Positions 7,245 to 16,332 are shown, counted from the first letter of the stretch. The stretch is 64,000 nt of DNA from Clostridiaceae bacterium (GCA_016297645.1 JAEDGF010000001.1:14566-78565), one strand, 5' to 3'. The notes: a model not told the origin generated them from the sequence alone. Made by a program: numbers and translations.

Positions 7245-8033
7245 TCAAAAAACCGTGAATCTTTTTGAATTGACCGGTTCGGCAACCGACAGCTCGTAAT
7301 CCGTACTCTCCTGCGCACCTGCCCGTTTAAGGCTTGAATGCGTCCATTTGTACGCCAGTTCCGGCGTGTTGTTCTCACGGCTGAGGTGACCGAGAACAAG
7401 ACGCGTTGTTCCGCTTTCGAGAAGGCGGACGGCGGCATCGGCGCAGTCGTCGTTGGAAAGGTGTCCCGTTTCGGAGCGGATACGCCTTTTGAGAAGCTCG
7501 TCATACGGTCCGGTACGGAGCATTTCGCTATCGTAATTCGATTCGAGCAGTACGAGGTCGCACCCCATTATTCCGTTGAAAACCGCGTCCGAAAAAACGC
7601 CCGTATCGGTCGCGATACCCACTGTGCGGTCGGGAAGCTCTATCCGGTAGCCGCAGCTCTCCTTTGCATCGTGAGAGGTGGGAAAGCGCGAAACGAACAT
7701 ATCACCCACGGCAATGCCCTTTTCGGTTATTATCTCGTGACGGAATTTTTCGTTCAGATGACCGTGGGTCAGCAGATACGACAGCGTTCCGCCGGAGGCG
7801 AAAACGGGGATGCCGAACTTTGAGGCAAACACCCTCATTCCGAGAATGTGGTCGCTGTGTTCGTGCGTTATGAAGATAGCCTTGACCGACTCGGGAGTAA
7901 GCCCGGCTCTGTCGAGCGCAAGGCAAAGCTGCTTGCAGTTCATTCCGGCATCAACAAGTATGCCTTCGGAAGAAGTCCCTATGTAAGTCGAGTTCCCCGA
8001 CGAGGAGGAACAGAGCGTGCAAAATCTTGCCAT
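7245..8033 (-). CDS. MBL-fold hydrolase, WalJ/YycJ-like
   Basis: The product is 262 residues. It opens with FCTLCSSSSGNSTYIG, typical of WalJ (YycJ) proteins, and carries the metal-binding motif HEHSDH (57-62) with further His at GHLS. The family are metallo-beta-lactamase-fold nucleases linked to the WalRK cell-wall regulon and to DNA repair; 5'-3' exonuclease activity is known for YycJ. The usual walRK-htrA neighbours are absent; rlmH, commonly near yycJ in Firmicutes, follows directly. The Shine-Dalgarno match is weak. Confidence 0.85.
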   Translation of the reverse strand: MARFCTLCSSSSGNSTYIGTSSEGILVDAGMNCKQLCLALDRAGLTPESVKAIFITHEHSDHILGMRVFASKFGIPVFASGGTLSYLLTHGHLNEKFRHEIITEKGIAVGDMFVSRFPTSHDAKESCGYRIELPDRTVGIATDTGVFSDAVFNGIMGCDLVLLESNYDSEMLRTGPYDELLKRRIRSETGHLSNDDCADAAVRLLESGTTRLVLGHLSRENNTPELAYKWTHSSLKRAGAQESTDYELSVAEPVNSKRFTVF

Positions 8034-8060
8034 AAATATTTTTCCGTTCTTTTTAATAAT

Positions 8061-8085
8061 CGCCGTCTGTTAAAGACGGCGTTTT
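8061..8085 (+). other. Hairpin with plus-strand T-run upstream of the WalJ-like gene
   Basis: CGCCGTCT (8061-8068) pairs with AGACGGCG (8074-8081), then TTTTT. It reads as an intrinsic terminator only on the plus strand, where no gene precedes it. On the minus strand it is a hairpin 28 bases before the WalJ-like start codon. The rest of 8034-8256 holds no gene. Confidence 0.55.
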
Positions 8086-8256
8086 TCTATCCGTTCACAG
8101 CCTTCGCGCGCTACCTTCGGGTTGTATTTTCGCATTTTCGTCCGGCGACAGTGCCTTATCATCCGTTTACGGTTGTTTTATAAATCTGTACACTGACGGC
8201 TTTACCGCCGCAGTCCGCAAGGAAACCTTGCAGCACCGGGCAGCCGTTTTGTTATA

Positions 8257-9507
8257 TCAGTTTTTCGAACCTAGCTTTGAACCGAGCTTGCCGCCCTTTT
8301 GCGACGAACCGAACGAGAAATTGCCCGAGAGGATGTTCGTTTCAAACGAGAACACTATTGAATCATCCTCGCGTTTGCGTTTAAGCGCAAGCTCTATCAT
8401 TTTATCGAGGAGCTTTGAATACGGGACTCCGATAGGCTCCCACAGATAAAACGAGAGCGAACCGGGAATAGTGTTTATCTCGTTTAAGTAGACCTTATCG
8501 GTCTCGCCGTCTATCATGAAATCGATTCGCGAAACGCCGTTGCAGCCCAGAACTTTGAATGCCTTTACCGCCATGGAGCGTATTTCTTCGCGCCGCTCGG
8601 GGGTAATATCGGCGGGAATCTTTCTTGCAAGGCTTGCCATGCCGCCCTTGGTGGAGCCGGTTTTTGCACCGCCGGTCTTTGCACCCGTTTTCTTCGAGCC
8701 GCCGCCTTGCAGATATTTATTTTCATAACTGAGTATCTCGTCGCTTTTTGCAGGCTGTTCGCATTCGCTTGCGAACGCCTCATCCGTATCGCCGCAGACG
8801 GAGCAGTTTATCTCCGTAAGGTCGGTTATGGCTCTTTCTATAAGCACGACCGTTGCGAATTTGAAGGCATCGTCAAGCGATTTTTTGAGTCCGTCCTCGT
8901 CATGTGCGACCGAAATACCGACGGAGGAGCCGAGGTTTACGGGCTTTACGATAGCCGGGAAACCTATCTTTTCTTTCGTCTTTGCTATTATTTTTTCGGG
9001 CTCGGCAAAATCGGACGCAATAAAGCGCAGGCAGTCGAGCACCGGAACGCCGTTGTCTTTCAAAACAGTTTTCATGACATATTTGTCCATACCTACGGCT
9101 GACGCGGTGACATCGCAGCCGACAAACGGCAGTCCGAGCGTTTTAAGATAGCCCTGTAAAGTGCCGTCCTCAACATTTGTGCCGTGAACGATCGGGAACG
9201 CGATATCGACATCGGAAATGACATTGCTGCCGAACTTTTTGAACGGAAAACGCATGAGCCGAACCTTGCCGTCGATATTCATAAGAATACAGCGCGTACT
9301 CTTTTTGAGAAGCGCCGGGATATTTTTGTACTCCTCTATGCACGAGCACTCGAACGAAGTATAGAACTCGCTGTTTTTGGTGATATAAACGGGAATGATA
9401 TCGTACTTTGTTTGGTCGAGCGACGCGATCGCCTGCAATGCCGAAATGATGCTGACCTCATGCTCAACGCTTTTTCCGCCGAACAGAACGCAAAGCTTTA
9501 TCCGCAT
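8257..9507 (-). CDS. ddl: D-alanine-D-alanine ligase with Gly/Lys-rich loop insertion
   Basis: The product is 416 residues. GGKSVEHEVSI (10-20) is the Ddl N-terminal motif, HGTNVEDGTLQG (108-119) a conserved ligand segment, KPVNLGSSVGIS (188-199) an ATP-grasp loop and NEINTIPGS the metal-binding end. It joins two D-alanines for peptidoglycan precursors. Between SYENKY (260-265) and the helix at 300 there is an insert of about 30 residues, rich in Gly, Lys and Thr, exactly where the omega loop covers the active site. The last 27 residues are also Gly/Lys/Ser-rich. AGGAGG precedes the ATG. It lies 17 bases after murF, whose enzyme uses its product. Confidence 0.9.
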   Translation of the reverse strand: MRIKLCVLFGGKSVEHEVSIISALQAIASLDQTKYDIIPVYITKNSEFYTSFECSCIEEYKNIPALLKKSTRCILMNIDGKVRLMRFPFKKFGSNVISDVDIAFPIVHGTNVEDGTLQGYLKTLGLPFVGCDVTASAVGMDKYVMKTVLKDNGVPVLDCLRFIASDFAEPEKIIAKTKEKIGFPAIVKPVNLGSSVGISVAHDEDGLKKSLDDAFKFATVVLIERAITDLTEINCSVCGDTDEAFASECEQPAKSDEILSYENKYLQGGGSKKTGAKTGGAKTGSTKGGMASLARKIPADITPERREEIRSMAVKAFKVLGCNGVSRIDFMIDGETDKVYLNEINTIPGSLSFYLWEPIGVPYSKLLDKMIELALKRKREDDSIVFSFETNILSGNFSFGSSQKGGKLGSKLGSKN

Positions 9508-9523
9508 TTTTTTATCCTCCTAA

Positions 9524-11110
9524 TCAATAGTTGTCGGGCAGGTCGTTTTCGAGAAGAACGAGCTTTTTCTTCTCGGTTCTGATACCGCCGTAAACGAAAG
9601 ACATCGCTTCTTTGAATGTTTCGAATATATGGAGATGCTTTTCATCGAATCCGGCTTCCCTTACGCCGCGCGCAATGGCTGCCGTCTGTTTTTCGCCGAC
9701 GAGGACGATATCGTCACAGCAGCAGGCGGCGGTCTTGCCGAAATCGAAGTTGAGTTCGTCTTCCTTTGCACCCAGCTCGACCATGCCGGGGGTTACGAGA
9801 ATGCGGAGTCCGTCCATGCTTTTAAGCGTATGCAGCGCGGCGCGGCAGCCTGCCGGGTTCGAGTTGAACGCGTCGTCGATAATCGTGACTGCGCCTTTTT
9901 CGACTATCTGCATTCTGTGTTCGACCGCTTCTATTCTGCGGACATAAAGACGCATTTTTTCGAGCGGCATTCCGAAGCCGTTTGCCGCGGCTATCGCACC
10001 GGTTATATTGATTATGTTGTGTTCGCCGAGGAGCTTCGTATCGAAATCGGTGACGGACCCGTCGGGGGCTTTTACGGAGAAGCTCGTTCCCTTTGAGTGC
10101 GAAACGATATTAAACGCTCTGTAATCACAATCCTCCCGTGTGCCGTATTTTATATACTTGTGCTTCGGGGGATTTTTTCTTATAAGCTCATTGTCCCAGT
10201 TTACATAAAGTCTGCCGTTTTCGGGAAGCGCGTCGGCAAGCTCATACTTTGTTTTTATGATATTCTCCTGCGAACCGAACGATTCGAGGTGCTGTTCGCC
10301 AAGTGCGGTTATAATACCGCTTGTGGGGTGAACTATATCGCAAAGCTCTTTAATATCGCCTACCCACTTTGCGCCCATTTCGCAGAGGAAAATTTTGTGT
10401 ATAGCCGAAAGCTGTCCCCTTACGGTCTTGACTATTCCCATAGGGGTGTTGAAGCTCGCAGGCGTCACAAGTGTGTCCGTCCACGCGCGCAGTATAGTGT
10501 AAAGGTAAAACTTCACGCTCGTTTTGCCGTATGAGCCGGTGATACCCATAACTTGAAGGTCTGGACACGCTTTGAGCATCTTTTTCGCATCGAGCGTATA
10601 GTGCAGGTTCACGCACTTTTCAATGGGCTTGTTTATCAGATTGGAAAGAACCACCCAAATCGGCACAAACGCATTTGCAATGCCGACCGCAGTAAATGCA
10701 AGGTGCTTGTTTCCGTCCGACACGAGAAAATACACGGACGCGCCGAACACCGCGCAGACAAGCACGAGCGCTGTCACATACATACGCTTTACCCTCGGGG
10801 TGTAGACGAGCGGCTTTTTGTTTTCTCTGCCGCGATTGCCTATTATAACGGCAAACAGAGAAACAAAAAGCACTGCGGCGCACGCCGTGAAGATCTTTTC
10901 GTTTTCAATGAAACCGGTAAGCGACAGCAGGAGCGTAAGAAGCTCCGGTATATAGTGCTTTATATGCTTAAAGAACCAGCCGGTGAAGGACGAAAAGCGG
11001 TAGCCTCCGAGCTGAAACATATGAAAGTTGTAAATAAGACTTTTAAAAATGCAATATATTGACGCAAGAACCGTTGCGCCGTAAAGAAGCTGCAATACAG
11101 GTGACAGCAT
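9524..11110 (-). CDS. murF: MurF-type Mur ligase with N-terminal membrane domain
   Basis: The product is 528 residues. Residues 1-160 contain about five hydrophobic segments (roughly 6-27, 54-68, 73-91, 112-131, 136-157). The remainder is a Mur ligase: P-loop GITGSYGKTS (189-198), a central domain with ALGEQHLESFGS, and a C-terminal domain with EHRMQIV and DDAFNSNP. Soluble MurF proteins (about 450 residues) lack the membrane part; a membrane-fused form occurs in Firmicutes. It would attach D-Ala-D-Ala to UDP-MurNAc-tripeptide. Placement directly before ddl supports this. GGAGGT precedes the ATG by 5 bases. Confidence 0.88.
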   Translation of the reverse strand: MLSPVLQLLYGATVLASIYCIFKSLIYNFHMFQLGGYRFSSFTGWFFKHIKHYIPELLTLLLSLTGFIENEKIFTACAAVLFVSLFAVIIGNRGRENKKPLVYTPRVKRMYVTALVLVCAVFGASVYFLVSDGNKHLAFTAVGIANAFVPIWVVLSNLINKPIEKCVNLHYTLDAKKMLKACPDLQVMGITGSYGKTSVKFYLYTILRAWTDTLVTPASFNTPMGIVKTVRGQLSAIHKIFLCEMGAKWVGDIKELCDIVHPTSGIITALGEQHLESFGSQENIIKTKYELADALPENGRLYVNWDNELIRKNPPKHKYIKYGTREDCDYRAFNIVSHSKGTSFSVKAPDGSVTDFDTKLLGEHNIINITGAIAAANGFGMPLEKMRLYVRRIEAVEHRMQIVEKGAVTIIDDAFNSNPAGCRAALHTLKSMDGLRILVTPGMVELGAKEDELNFDFGKTAACCCDDIVLVGEKQTAAIARGVREAGFDEKHLHIFETFKEAMSFVYGGIRTEKKKLVLLENDLPDNY

Positions 11111-11123
11111 ATTCTACCTCCGC

Positions 11124-11879
11124 TTAAAGCCTAAGATATGATGAGAGAATCGAATTGAACAGAGCCGCGTTATCGAGGAAGGAGAAGTGTCCCGCGCCCT
11201 CTATCCGGGCAAGACCGGCATCGGGGAGCAGCTCCTCCATTTTTTCGGCATCCGAAATGGGAGTAGCGGTGTCGAGCGTTCCCCAAATAAGAAGCGTTTC
11301 CTGCTTTATTTTCGGCAGCAGATCGGTCAGATCCTCGTTTACGACATTTACAAGTATCTGCCGCATAAGCGGAGAAGCCGCGCGGTAATCCGCAGAGCCG
11401 GTCATGCTTTGGAGCTTGTTCAGGAGCTTCGGAGAGCCTGAAACGAGCTTTTTACCGAACTTTACAACGCTCTCTTTTCTCTTTTGCGCCGCTGTTTTTT
11501 CGGGGCGTATACCGGCGGAGTCGACAAGAATTATCTTGTCTATCGTGAACGGCAGCACCCTTGATGAAGCCATTTTTATAATGACTCTGCCGCCGAAGGA
11601 ATGTCCGAGCAGGATAACGCTTTTAAGCCCTAACCGCTCGATGAATTTTATAACGAAATCGGTGTAGTCGTCCATGCACCACGCACAGGGCGGCTCCGGC
11701 GTGCAGCCGAAGCCGGGCATATCGGGCGCGACGACATAGTATTTCGACGAACAACATAAAGCCGCCTGTTCAAACAGCTCTTTATTTGCGCCCCACCCGT
11801 GGAGCATTACTATCGCGCTGTCTTTTTTTTCGCCCCATTCGGCGTAAGAAACGGTAATACCTTCTATTTCGGCAGTCAT
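11124..11879 (-). CDS. Alpha/beta hydrolase
   Basis: The product is 251 residues, cytoplasmic. The oxyanion motif HGWG (27-30), nucleophile elbow GHSFGG (92-97, Ser94), Asp203 in WGTLDTATP and His231 in GAGHFSF form a complete catalytic triad of the lipase/esterase type. The substrate is unknown. The ATG at 11879 is preferred because AGAGG lies 11 bases upstream, while the in-frame GTG at 11891 overlaps that site. It heads the murF-ddl cluster, 14 bases before murF, so a role in envelope metabolism is possible. A TATAAT box at 11922-11917 may belong to its promoter, but no good -35 is visible. Confidence 0.85.
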   Translation of the reverse strand: MTAEIEGITVSYAEWGEKKDSAIVMLHGWGANKELFEQAALCCSSKYYVVAPDMPGFGCTPEPPCAWCMDDYTDFVIKFIERLGLKSVILLGHSFGGRVIIKMASSRVLPFTIDKIILVDSAGIRPEKTAAQKRKESVVKFGKKLVSGSPKLLNKLQSMTGSADYRAASPLMRQILVNVVNEDLTDLLPKIKQETLLIWGTLDTATPISDAEKMEELLPDAGLARIEGAGHFSFLDNAALFNSILSSYLRL

Positions 11880-12034
11880 AAGCGCCGTCACCTCTCAATT
11901 AAAAGTTTTTCTCTTTATTATACGCTTTCTCCGCGCGTGCGTTACACCCGTGATATTACGGCAAGAGCAGGCGCAAACGGAAAAAGCAGCGGAGCAAGGG
12001 CATTCGGAAGCCGCACTCCGGTTAAACGCTGAGA

Positions 12035-12385
12035 TCAGTCCTTTTCAATTATACTGCCGATGTCAACCGTTTCGGCGTCGAGCCAGAGCTTTTCAAGGTT
12101 ATAATGCTCTCTCGCGTCGGGGAGGAAAACATGAATTATTATATCGCCGTAATCGAGAAGTATCCAGTCGGCGGAAACGCCCTCAATACCGCGCGGCTCG
12201 AAGCCCGCTTCCTTCAATTTGAATTCGACCTCATCCGCGAGCGCCCGTACATGGGTGTTTGATGTGCCGTTTGCTATGACGAAATAGTCGGCGAGAACCG
12301 TTACCGCGTCAACCTTTTTTACTTCTATATTTATTGCTTTTTTCGAATCAAGCGCCTTGACGGCGATTTCGAGCTTTTTATCCAT
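12035..12385 (-). CDS. rsfS: Ribosomal silencing factor RsfS
   Basis: The product is 116 residues. The pattern LADYFVIANGTSNTHVRALAD (31-51) followed by GIEG and WILLDYGDIIIHVF is the RsfS/Iojap signature. It binds ribosomal protein uL14 and keeps the subunits apart during starvation. AAAGGAAA lies upstream of the ATG. It is 2 bases after yqeK, in the conserved order yhbY-nadD-yqeK-rsfS. The tail is slightly shorter than usual, but the fold should be complete. Confidence 0.95.
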   Translation of the reverse strand: MDKKLEIAVKALDSKKAINIEVKKVDAVTVLADYFVIANGTSNTHVRALADEVEFKLKEAGFEPRGIEGVSADWILLDYGDIIIHVFLPDAREHYNLEKLWLDAETVDIGSIIEKD

Positions 12386-12387
12386 GG

Positions 12388-12963
12388 TTATTTCCTTTCG
12401 TTAAGTAAAGTATAATTATATGCATCCACCGTGTCGGGGTGAATGGGGACGCATTTTTCGCTGAGTTCCCATATCGTAAAACGAAGCCCCTCCTCCATAG
12501 CGCTTTCAAGCGACTTTTGCGTCCGGACGCGCATTTCGTCAACCCCCGGATAATCTCTGTCCGCAGAGATAAAATCGGCAACGAACAGTATTTTTTCATC
12601 GAGCGTCATGGCGGCTTTGCCGGTGGTGTGATACCTGACGGCATCCGACACCGCTTCGGGCAGCTCGGGATAATTCTTCTTTATATACGCGGCACCGGCT
12701 ATGGCGTGCCAGAGCTTTTGGGCGTTCAGTTCAAGCTCTGTGAGAGCTATCGAGTTTTCCTTGAAAAATTCGAGCGCCTGCTCGCGCGGCTGTTCTTTAA
12801 GGACATCATGCAGAAGCCCTGCGGTATAACAGATATCGACATCTCCGCCGTACTTCACGGCAAGCTCCTTCGCGCAGGTAGCGACATTGAGAGAATGCGT
12901 ATAGCGGCTGTCGCCGAGGTGCGAACGGATATCGGATATTATTTTGCCTTCGTCATATATCAC
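12388..12963 (-). CDS. yqeK: HD-domain Ap4A hydrolase YqeK
   Basis: The product is 191 residues. His23 in RYTHSLNVA and the HD pair His52-Asp53 in GLLHDVLKE are the metal ligands of the HD domain; a later YHTTG supplies another His. YqeK enzymes split diadenosine tetraphosphate symmetrically. The gene overlaps the end of nadD by 11 bases and runs into rsfS, the standard Firmicutes arrangement. Confidence 0.92.
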   Translation of the reverse strand: MIYDEGKIISDIRSHLGDSRYTHSLNVATCAKELAVKYGGDVDICYTAGLLHDVLKEQPREQALEFFKENSIALTELELNAQKLWHAIAGAAYIKKNYPELPEAVSDAVRYHTTGKAAMTLDEKILFVADFISADRDYPGVDEMRVRTQKSLESAMEEGLRFTIWELSEKCVPIHPDTVDAYNYTLLNERK

Positions 12964-13555
12964 GGTAAAGTCCCCCGTTTACGATATATTTTTCGGTTTC
13001 GTCCGTGACAAGACCGTGAATTGAGCTGCCGGTTCTTATTTTTACCCGTATTTCGGTGGAACAGACCTTAAACGGCTTAAAATCGGTCACTATAACCTTG
13101 CCGAAGCGCCTAAGGCGGCTGTCGGCAAAGCGTTCCATTTCCTCGTGCGTGACGCTTTCGTCCCTCGCCACGCCGACAAGCACCGCATTTGCGAGTATCT
13201 CGTCGAAGCAGCGCCACTTATCAAAATCCATAAACTGGTCGGTTCCCACAAAAAGGAACAGCTCGTCCGACGGGCGCTCCCTTTTTATCTCGCGGAGCGT
13301 ATCAACGGTGTAGCTTACGCCGCCGCGCTTTATCTCGGTGTCCGACACGGTCATTTTTTCATCGTTAAAGGTAAGACGGCACATATTGAGCCTGTCGTTG
13401 TCGGAAACGCTGTTTGTTTTTTTGAAGGGCGACAGCTTTGCGGGAATGATAATAAGCTCGTCAAGCTCAAAACGGTCGCAGATAAACTGCGCATACTTCA
13501 AATGCCCGATATGCGCCGGGTCAAAGCTGCCCCCGAAAATTCCGGTCTTTCTCAT
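12953..13555 (-). CDS. nadD: Nicotinate-nucleotide adenylyltransferase NadD
   Basis: The product is 200 residues, the usual length. GIFGGSFDPAHIGHLKYA (5-22) contains the nucleotide-binding motif with the HxGH signature, and CSTEIRVKI near residue 170 matches the C-terminal ISSTxIR motif. It makes nicotinate adenine dinucleotide from NaMN and ATP in NAD synthesis. It overlaps yhbY by 4 bases and yqeK by 11. Confidence 0.96.
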   Translation of the reverse strand: MRKTGIFGGSFDPAHIGHLKYAQFICDRFELDELIIIPAKLSPFKKTNSVSDNDRLNMCRLTFNDEKMTVSDTEIKRGGVSYTVDTLREIKRERPSDELFLFVGTDQFMDFDKWRCFDEILANAVLVGVARDESVTHEEMERFADSRLRRFGKVIVTDFKPFKVCSTEIRVKIRTGSSIHGLVTDETEKYIVNGGLYRDI

Positions 13556-13968
13556 TTCTTATCCTTTGCCGCAGAGCGCGGAGTGATTCGCTTATCTCTG
13601 CCTTTTTTATCCTCAAACGGAGATTTTTTTACTTTGAACTGCTTTTTCTTTTCGTTCGGCTTTTTTGCGGGCGCTTTTTTTACGGTCGTTTTCTTATGCA
13701 GTTCGGGATTGTACTTATACAGCACCATCACGCCGCCGATGACCTGGACGACCTCGCTGCCCGTTTTTGCGGCTATCTCGTCTGCCGCTTCGCGCACCGA
13801 AACGGGAGAGGTTTCGGTAAGCACTCTGAGCTTTATAAGCTCGCGCGCTTTGAGAGCGTCGCTTGTTTCTTCTATAAGGTTGTCGCTTATTCCGCCCTTG
13901 CCGACCTGAAACAGGACATTGAGGGAGTTTGCCTGCCCTCTGAGGGCGGCTCTTTCTTTACTTGTCAT
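13552..13968 (-). CDS. yhbY: YhbY-type RNA-binding protein (CRM domain)
   Basis: The product is 138 residues. Residues 1-95 form the CRM domain, with LRGQANSL, a GKGGIS loop in place of the family's GxxG, and VQVIGGVMVLYKYN. CRM proteins such as YhbY bind pre-50S particles and help ribosome assembly. The last 45 residues are a Lys-rich basic tail that may add unspecific RNA affinity. The gene precedes nadD with a 4-base overlap. A stable hairpin sits just upstream of the start (13977-14008). Confidence 0.9.
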   Translation of the reverse strand: MTSKERAALRGQANSLNVLFQVGKGGISDNLIEETSDALKARELIKLRVLTETSPVSVREAADEIAAKTGSEVVQVIGGVMVLYKYNPELHKKTTVKKAPAKKPNEKKKQFKVKKSPFEDKKGRDKRITPRSAAKDKK

Positions 13969-13976
13969 TCTTTTTT

Positions 13977-14016
13977 ACCGCGAACGGACTGTATCGCGCC
14001 CGTTCGGTCCTTTTTT
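13977..14016 (+). other. Hairpin with plus-strand T-run between rdgB and yhbY
   Basis: ACCGCGAACGG (13977-13987) pairs with CCGTTCGGT (14000-14008), then CC and TTTTTT. As with the hairpin at 8061, the T-run follows only on the plus strand, although all neighbours are minus-strand genes. In the minus-strand mRNA it lies directly before the yhbY ribosome binding region. Confidence 0.5.
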
Positions 14017-14019
14017 ATG

Positions 14020-14610
14020 TTATTTTTTTATTGCGGAGAGTTCGGCAGAGAGCTTTTCCAGTGCCTGTCCTCTGTGGCTTATTTTGTCTTTTTCCTCGGG
14101 GGAAAGCTCGGCGAAGCTCCCCTTTTCGACCATAAAGACGGGGTCGAAGCCGAAGCCGTGTTCGCCGGTTATTTTATATCCTATTTTTCCCTCGCAAACG
14201 CCGCGCACGACGATTTCCGTTCCGTCCGGGAACACGCAGGCGGCGGCGCAGACAAAGCGCGCGGTGCGTTTTTCATCGGGGACATCTTTCATTTCTTCGA
14301 GGAGGAACAGATTTTTCTCGCGGTACGGCGTTTCCTCGCCGTGATACCTCGCGGTGTAAACACCGGGTCTGCCGCCGAGTGCGTCCACGCAAAGCCCGGA
14401 ATCGTCGGCAATGCACGGAAGCCCGGATTCCTTACACCCGTTTCTCGCCTTTATGAGGGCGTTCCCCTCAAAGGAGTCCGCGTCCTCAACAGGCTCGGAC
14501 AGTGCAATGCCTATTTCGTCGGGGAGATGGACTTTTATACCGAGAGGAGATAATATGCGGACAAGCTCATCGCGTTTCCCTTTATTATGAGTGGCGACCA
14601 AATAATCCAA
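14020..14610 (-). CDS. rdgB: XTP/dITP diphosphatase (RdgB/HAM1)
   Basis: The product is 196 residues. [12 protein letters not shown] (5-16) binds substrate, followed by SFEGNALIKAR, ADDSGLCVDALGG, GFGFDPVF and SHRGQAL, all RdgB/HAM1 signatures. It removes deaminated purine triphosphates (ITP, XTP) from the nucleotide pool. The TTG at 14610 is chosen because it puts the start just ahead of LVATHNKGK and because AGGAGGGG (14616-14623) lies about 6 bases upstream; no ATG or GTG fits. The first 26 bases overlap the end of ftsY, and the ribosome binding site is inside ftsY codons. Confidence 0.93.
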   Translation of the reverse strand: MDYLVATHNKGKRDELVRILSPLGIKVHLPDEIGIALSEPVEDADSFEGNALIKARNGCKESGLPCIADDSGLCVDALGGRPGVYTARYHGEETPYREKNLFLLEEMKDVPDEKRTARFVCAAACVFPDGTEIVVRGVCEGKIGYKITGEHGFGFDPVFMVEKGSFAELSPEEKDKISHRGQALEKLSAELSAIKK

Positions 14611-16222
14611 ACAGACCCCTCCTCTTTTTCTTTTCCGGTTCTTTTTCTGTTTCTTTTGACTGCGCCTGCGGTGCTTCCGAGGAGGTGTCGGCATTATCCG
14701 CGGAAGCGTCCGCGTTGTCGGCGGAGGTATTATCTTCCGAAGCCTCTTCATCTGCGGTTTCTTCCGGAATCGTTGCTTCGTCTGCCGCCTTTTCCGTTTC
14801 GGCTGTATCGGCTTCGGTTTCTTCTGTTTTTTCCGATGCGTCAGCAATTTCCTCAACTTTTTCGGGTCCGGCGGACGCGGAATCTTCGGAGATATTTTCG
14901 TTCACTTTTTCCGCTTTTTCGTCGTCGTTTACGCCGATTTGCGCAGGAGATTCGCCTTCGTCTTTGCCGCTTTCGCCTTTCTGCGGTACATCTTCACTCG
15001 CGCCTTCGATTTCGGCGACTTCGCTTTTCTCGCCGTCTTTTTGGCTTTCAGACTCGCCTTGTGCTGCTTGCGGCTGAGCTTTTTCAGCTTCTTTCTGTCC
15101 TTTTTCTTCATCAGAGGTGTGCGTCTGTCCCTCAGCAGATTGTCCGACAGAAGGCTGCTCATCTTCTCCTTCGCCATCGCCGAAAGCCTCCGCAAAGAGA
15201 GCTTTGACAGTCTCCAAGCCGTCAGGCTCGCTCTCAGTTGGGGTGAAGTTCTTATAGTCGTCACTATTGACCAGATCTTCAAGAGAATTCTCATTTTCGT
15301 CACTTCTTTCCTGTGCGTTTTCAAACAAGCTCGCGGCGAATGCGGCAGGATCGAAGGGCTGCAAGTCGTCTATGCCCTCGCCTACGCCTATGAACTTGAC
15401 CGGGAGTTTCAGTTCGTTTTTGATGGTCAGAACAACGCCGCCGCGCGCCGTTCCGTCGAGCTTCGTGAGAATTATGCCCGTAAGCTCGGCTACCTGCATG
15501 AATTCACGCGCCTGGTTTACGCCGTTTTGTCCGGTGGTCGCGTCGAGTACCAAGAGAATTTCGCGGTCGGCGTAAGGCAGCTCCTTATCGACTACGCGGT
15601 ATATCTTGTTAAGCTCGTCCATAAGATTTTTCTTATTGTGAAGCCGTCCGGCGGTGTCGCAGATTATTATGTCGCAGTCACGCGCAACGCCTGCCTGAAT
15701 GGTGTCGTAGACAACGGCAGCGGGATCGGCGCCCTCTTTGTGTTTGATTATGTCAACGCCTGCGCGCTGCGCCCACACATCGAGCTGGTCGATAGCTGCG
15801 GCGCGGAAGGTGTCGGCGGCTCCGAGAATCACTTTTTTGCCCTCGGCTTTGTACATCGCAGCCATTTTGCCTATGCTCGTCGTTTTGCCTGCACCGTTTA
15901 CGCCGAGAACAAGGATAATCGAAGGAAGCGTGATAAGTCCCATATCCTCGCCGCCGTAGAGCATATCGGCGATAATGTTCTGCAATTCCTTTTTGACTTC
16001 GCTCGTCTTTTTTATTTTTTCGGAGGCAACGCGCCTTTTCAGTTCCTCTACGACCTCGACTGCCGTTTTTACGCCGACATCGGACATAACGAGAATTTCT
16101 TCAAGCTCCGTATAGAGATCGTCCTCGAACGAATCGAACGAATCGAGCATATCGTCTATCGCGCCTGCCATCTTGTTTCTTGTTTTCGAAAGACCGAAAT
16201 TTATTTTGCTGAAAATGCCCAA
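14585..16222 (-). CDS. ftsY: Signal recognition particle receptor FtsY with acidic C-terminal tail
   Basis: The product is 545 residues. Residues 1-303 are a complete NG GTPase: GLSKTR (10-15), GVNGAGKTT (107-115), DTAGR (189-193), TKLDG (253-257) and [14 protein letters not shown]. FtsY docks SRP-ribosome complexes at the membrane. Residues 305-530 are a low-complexity stretch dominated by Glu, Asp, Ala, Ser and Lys. In most FtsY proteins the acidic region is N-terminal; here it follows the GTPase. The protein ends in [15 protein letters not shown] (531-545), which resembles the amphipathic start of other FtsY proteins. The TTG at 16222 follows AGGGTG. The gene is 110 bases downstream of smc. 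Confidence 0.93.
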   Translation of the reverse strand: MGIFSKINFGLSKTRNKMAGAIDDMLDSFDSFEDDLYTELEEILVMSDVGVKTAVEVVEELKRRVASEKIKKTSEVKKELQNIIADMLYGGEDMGLITLPSIILVLGVNGAGKTTSIGKMAAMYKAEGKKVILGAADTFRAAAIDQLDVWAQRAGVDIIKHKEGADPAAVVYDTIQAGVARDCDIIICDTAGRLHNKKNLMDELNKIYRVVDKELPYADREILLVLDATTGQNGVNQAREFMQVAELTGIILTKLDGTARGGVVLTIKNELKLPVKFIGVGEGIDDLQPFDPAAFAASLFENAQERSDENENSLEDLVNSDDYKNFTPTESEPDGLETVKALFAEAFGDGEGEDEQPSVGQSAEGQTHTSDEEKGQKEAEKAQPQAAQGESESQKDGEKSEVAEIEGASEDVPQKGESGKDEGESPAQIGVNDDEKAEKVNENISEDSASAGPEKVEEIADASEKTEETEADTAETEKAADEATIPEETADEEASEDNTSADNADASADNADTSSEAPQAQSKETEKEPEKKKRRGLFGLFGRHS

Positions 16223-16332
16223 AATATCACCCTTTTCATTATAGTTAAATTGTTTTTGTGTGTAATTGTCTTTGCTTTATACGGGACGGAAAGCCGCGTT
16301 TCCGGTATTTTCCGCGTCCCCGCCCGTGAATC

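Noticed and set aside
14611..14856. N-terminal Lys/Arg/Pro-rich extension of RdgB
   Set aside because: It is the out-of-frame reading of the acidic ftsY tail; the TTG at 14610 has AGGAGGGG upstream and matches the family start.
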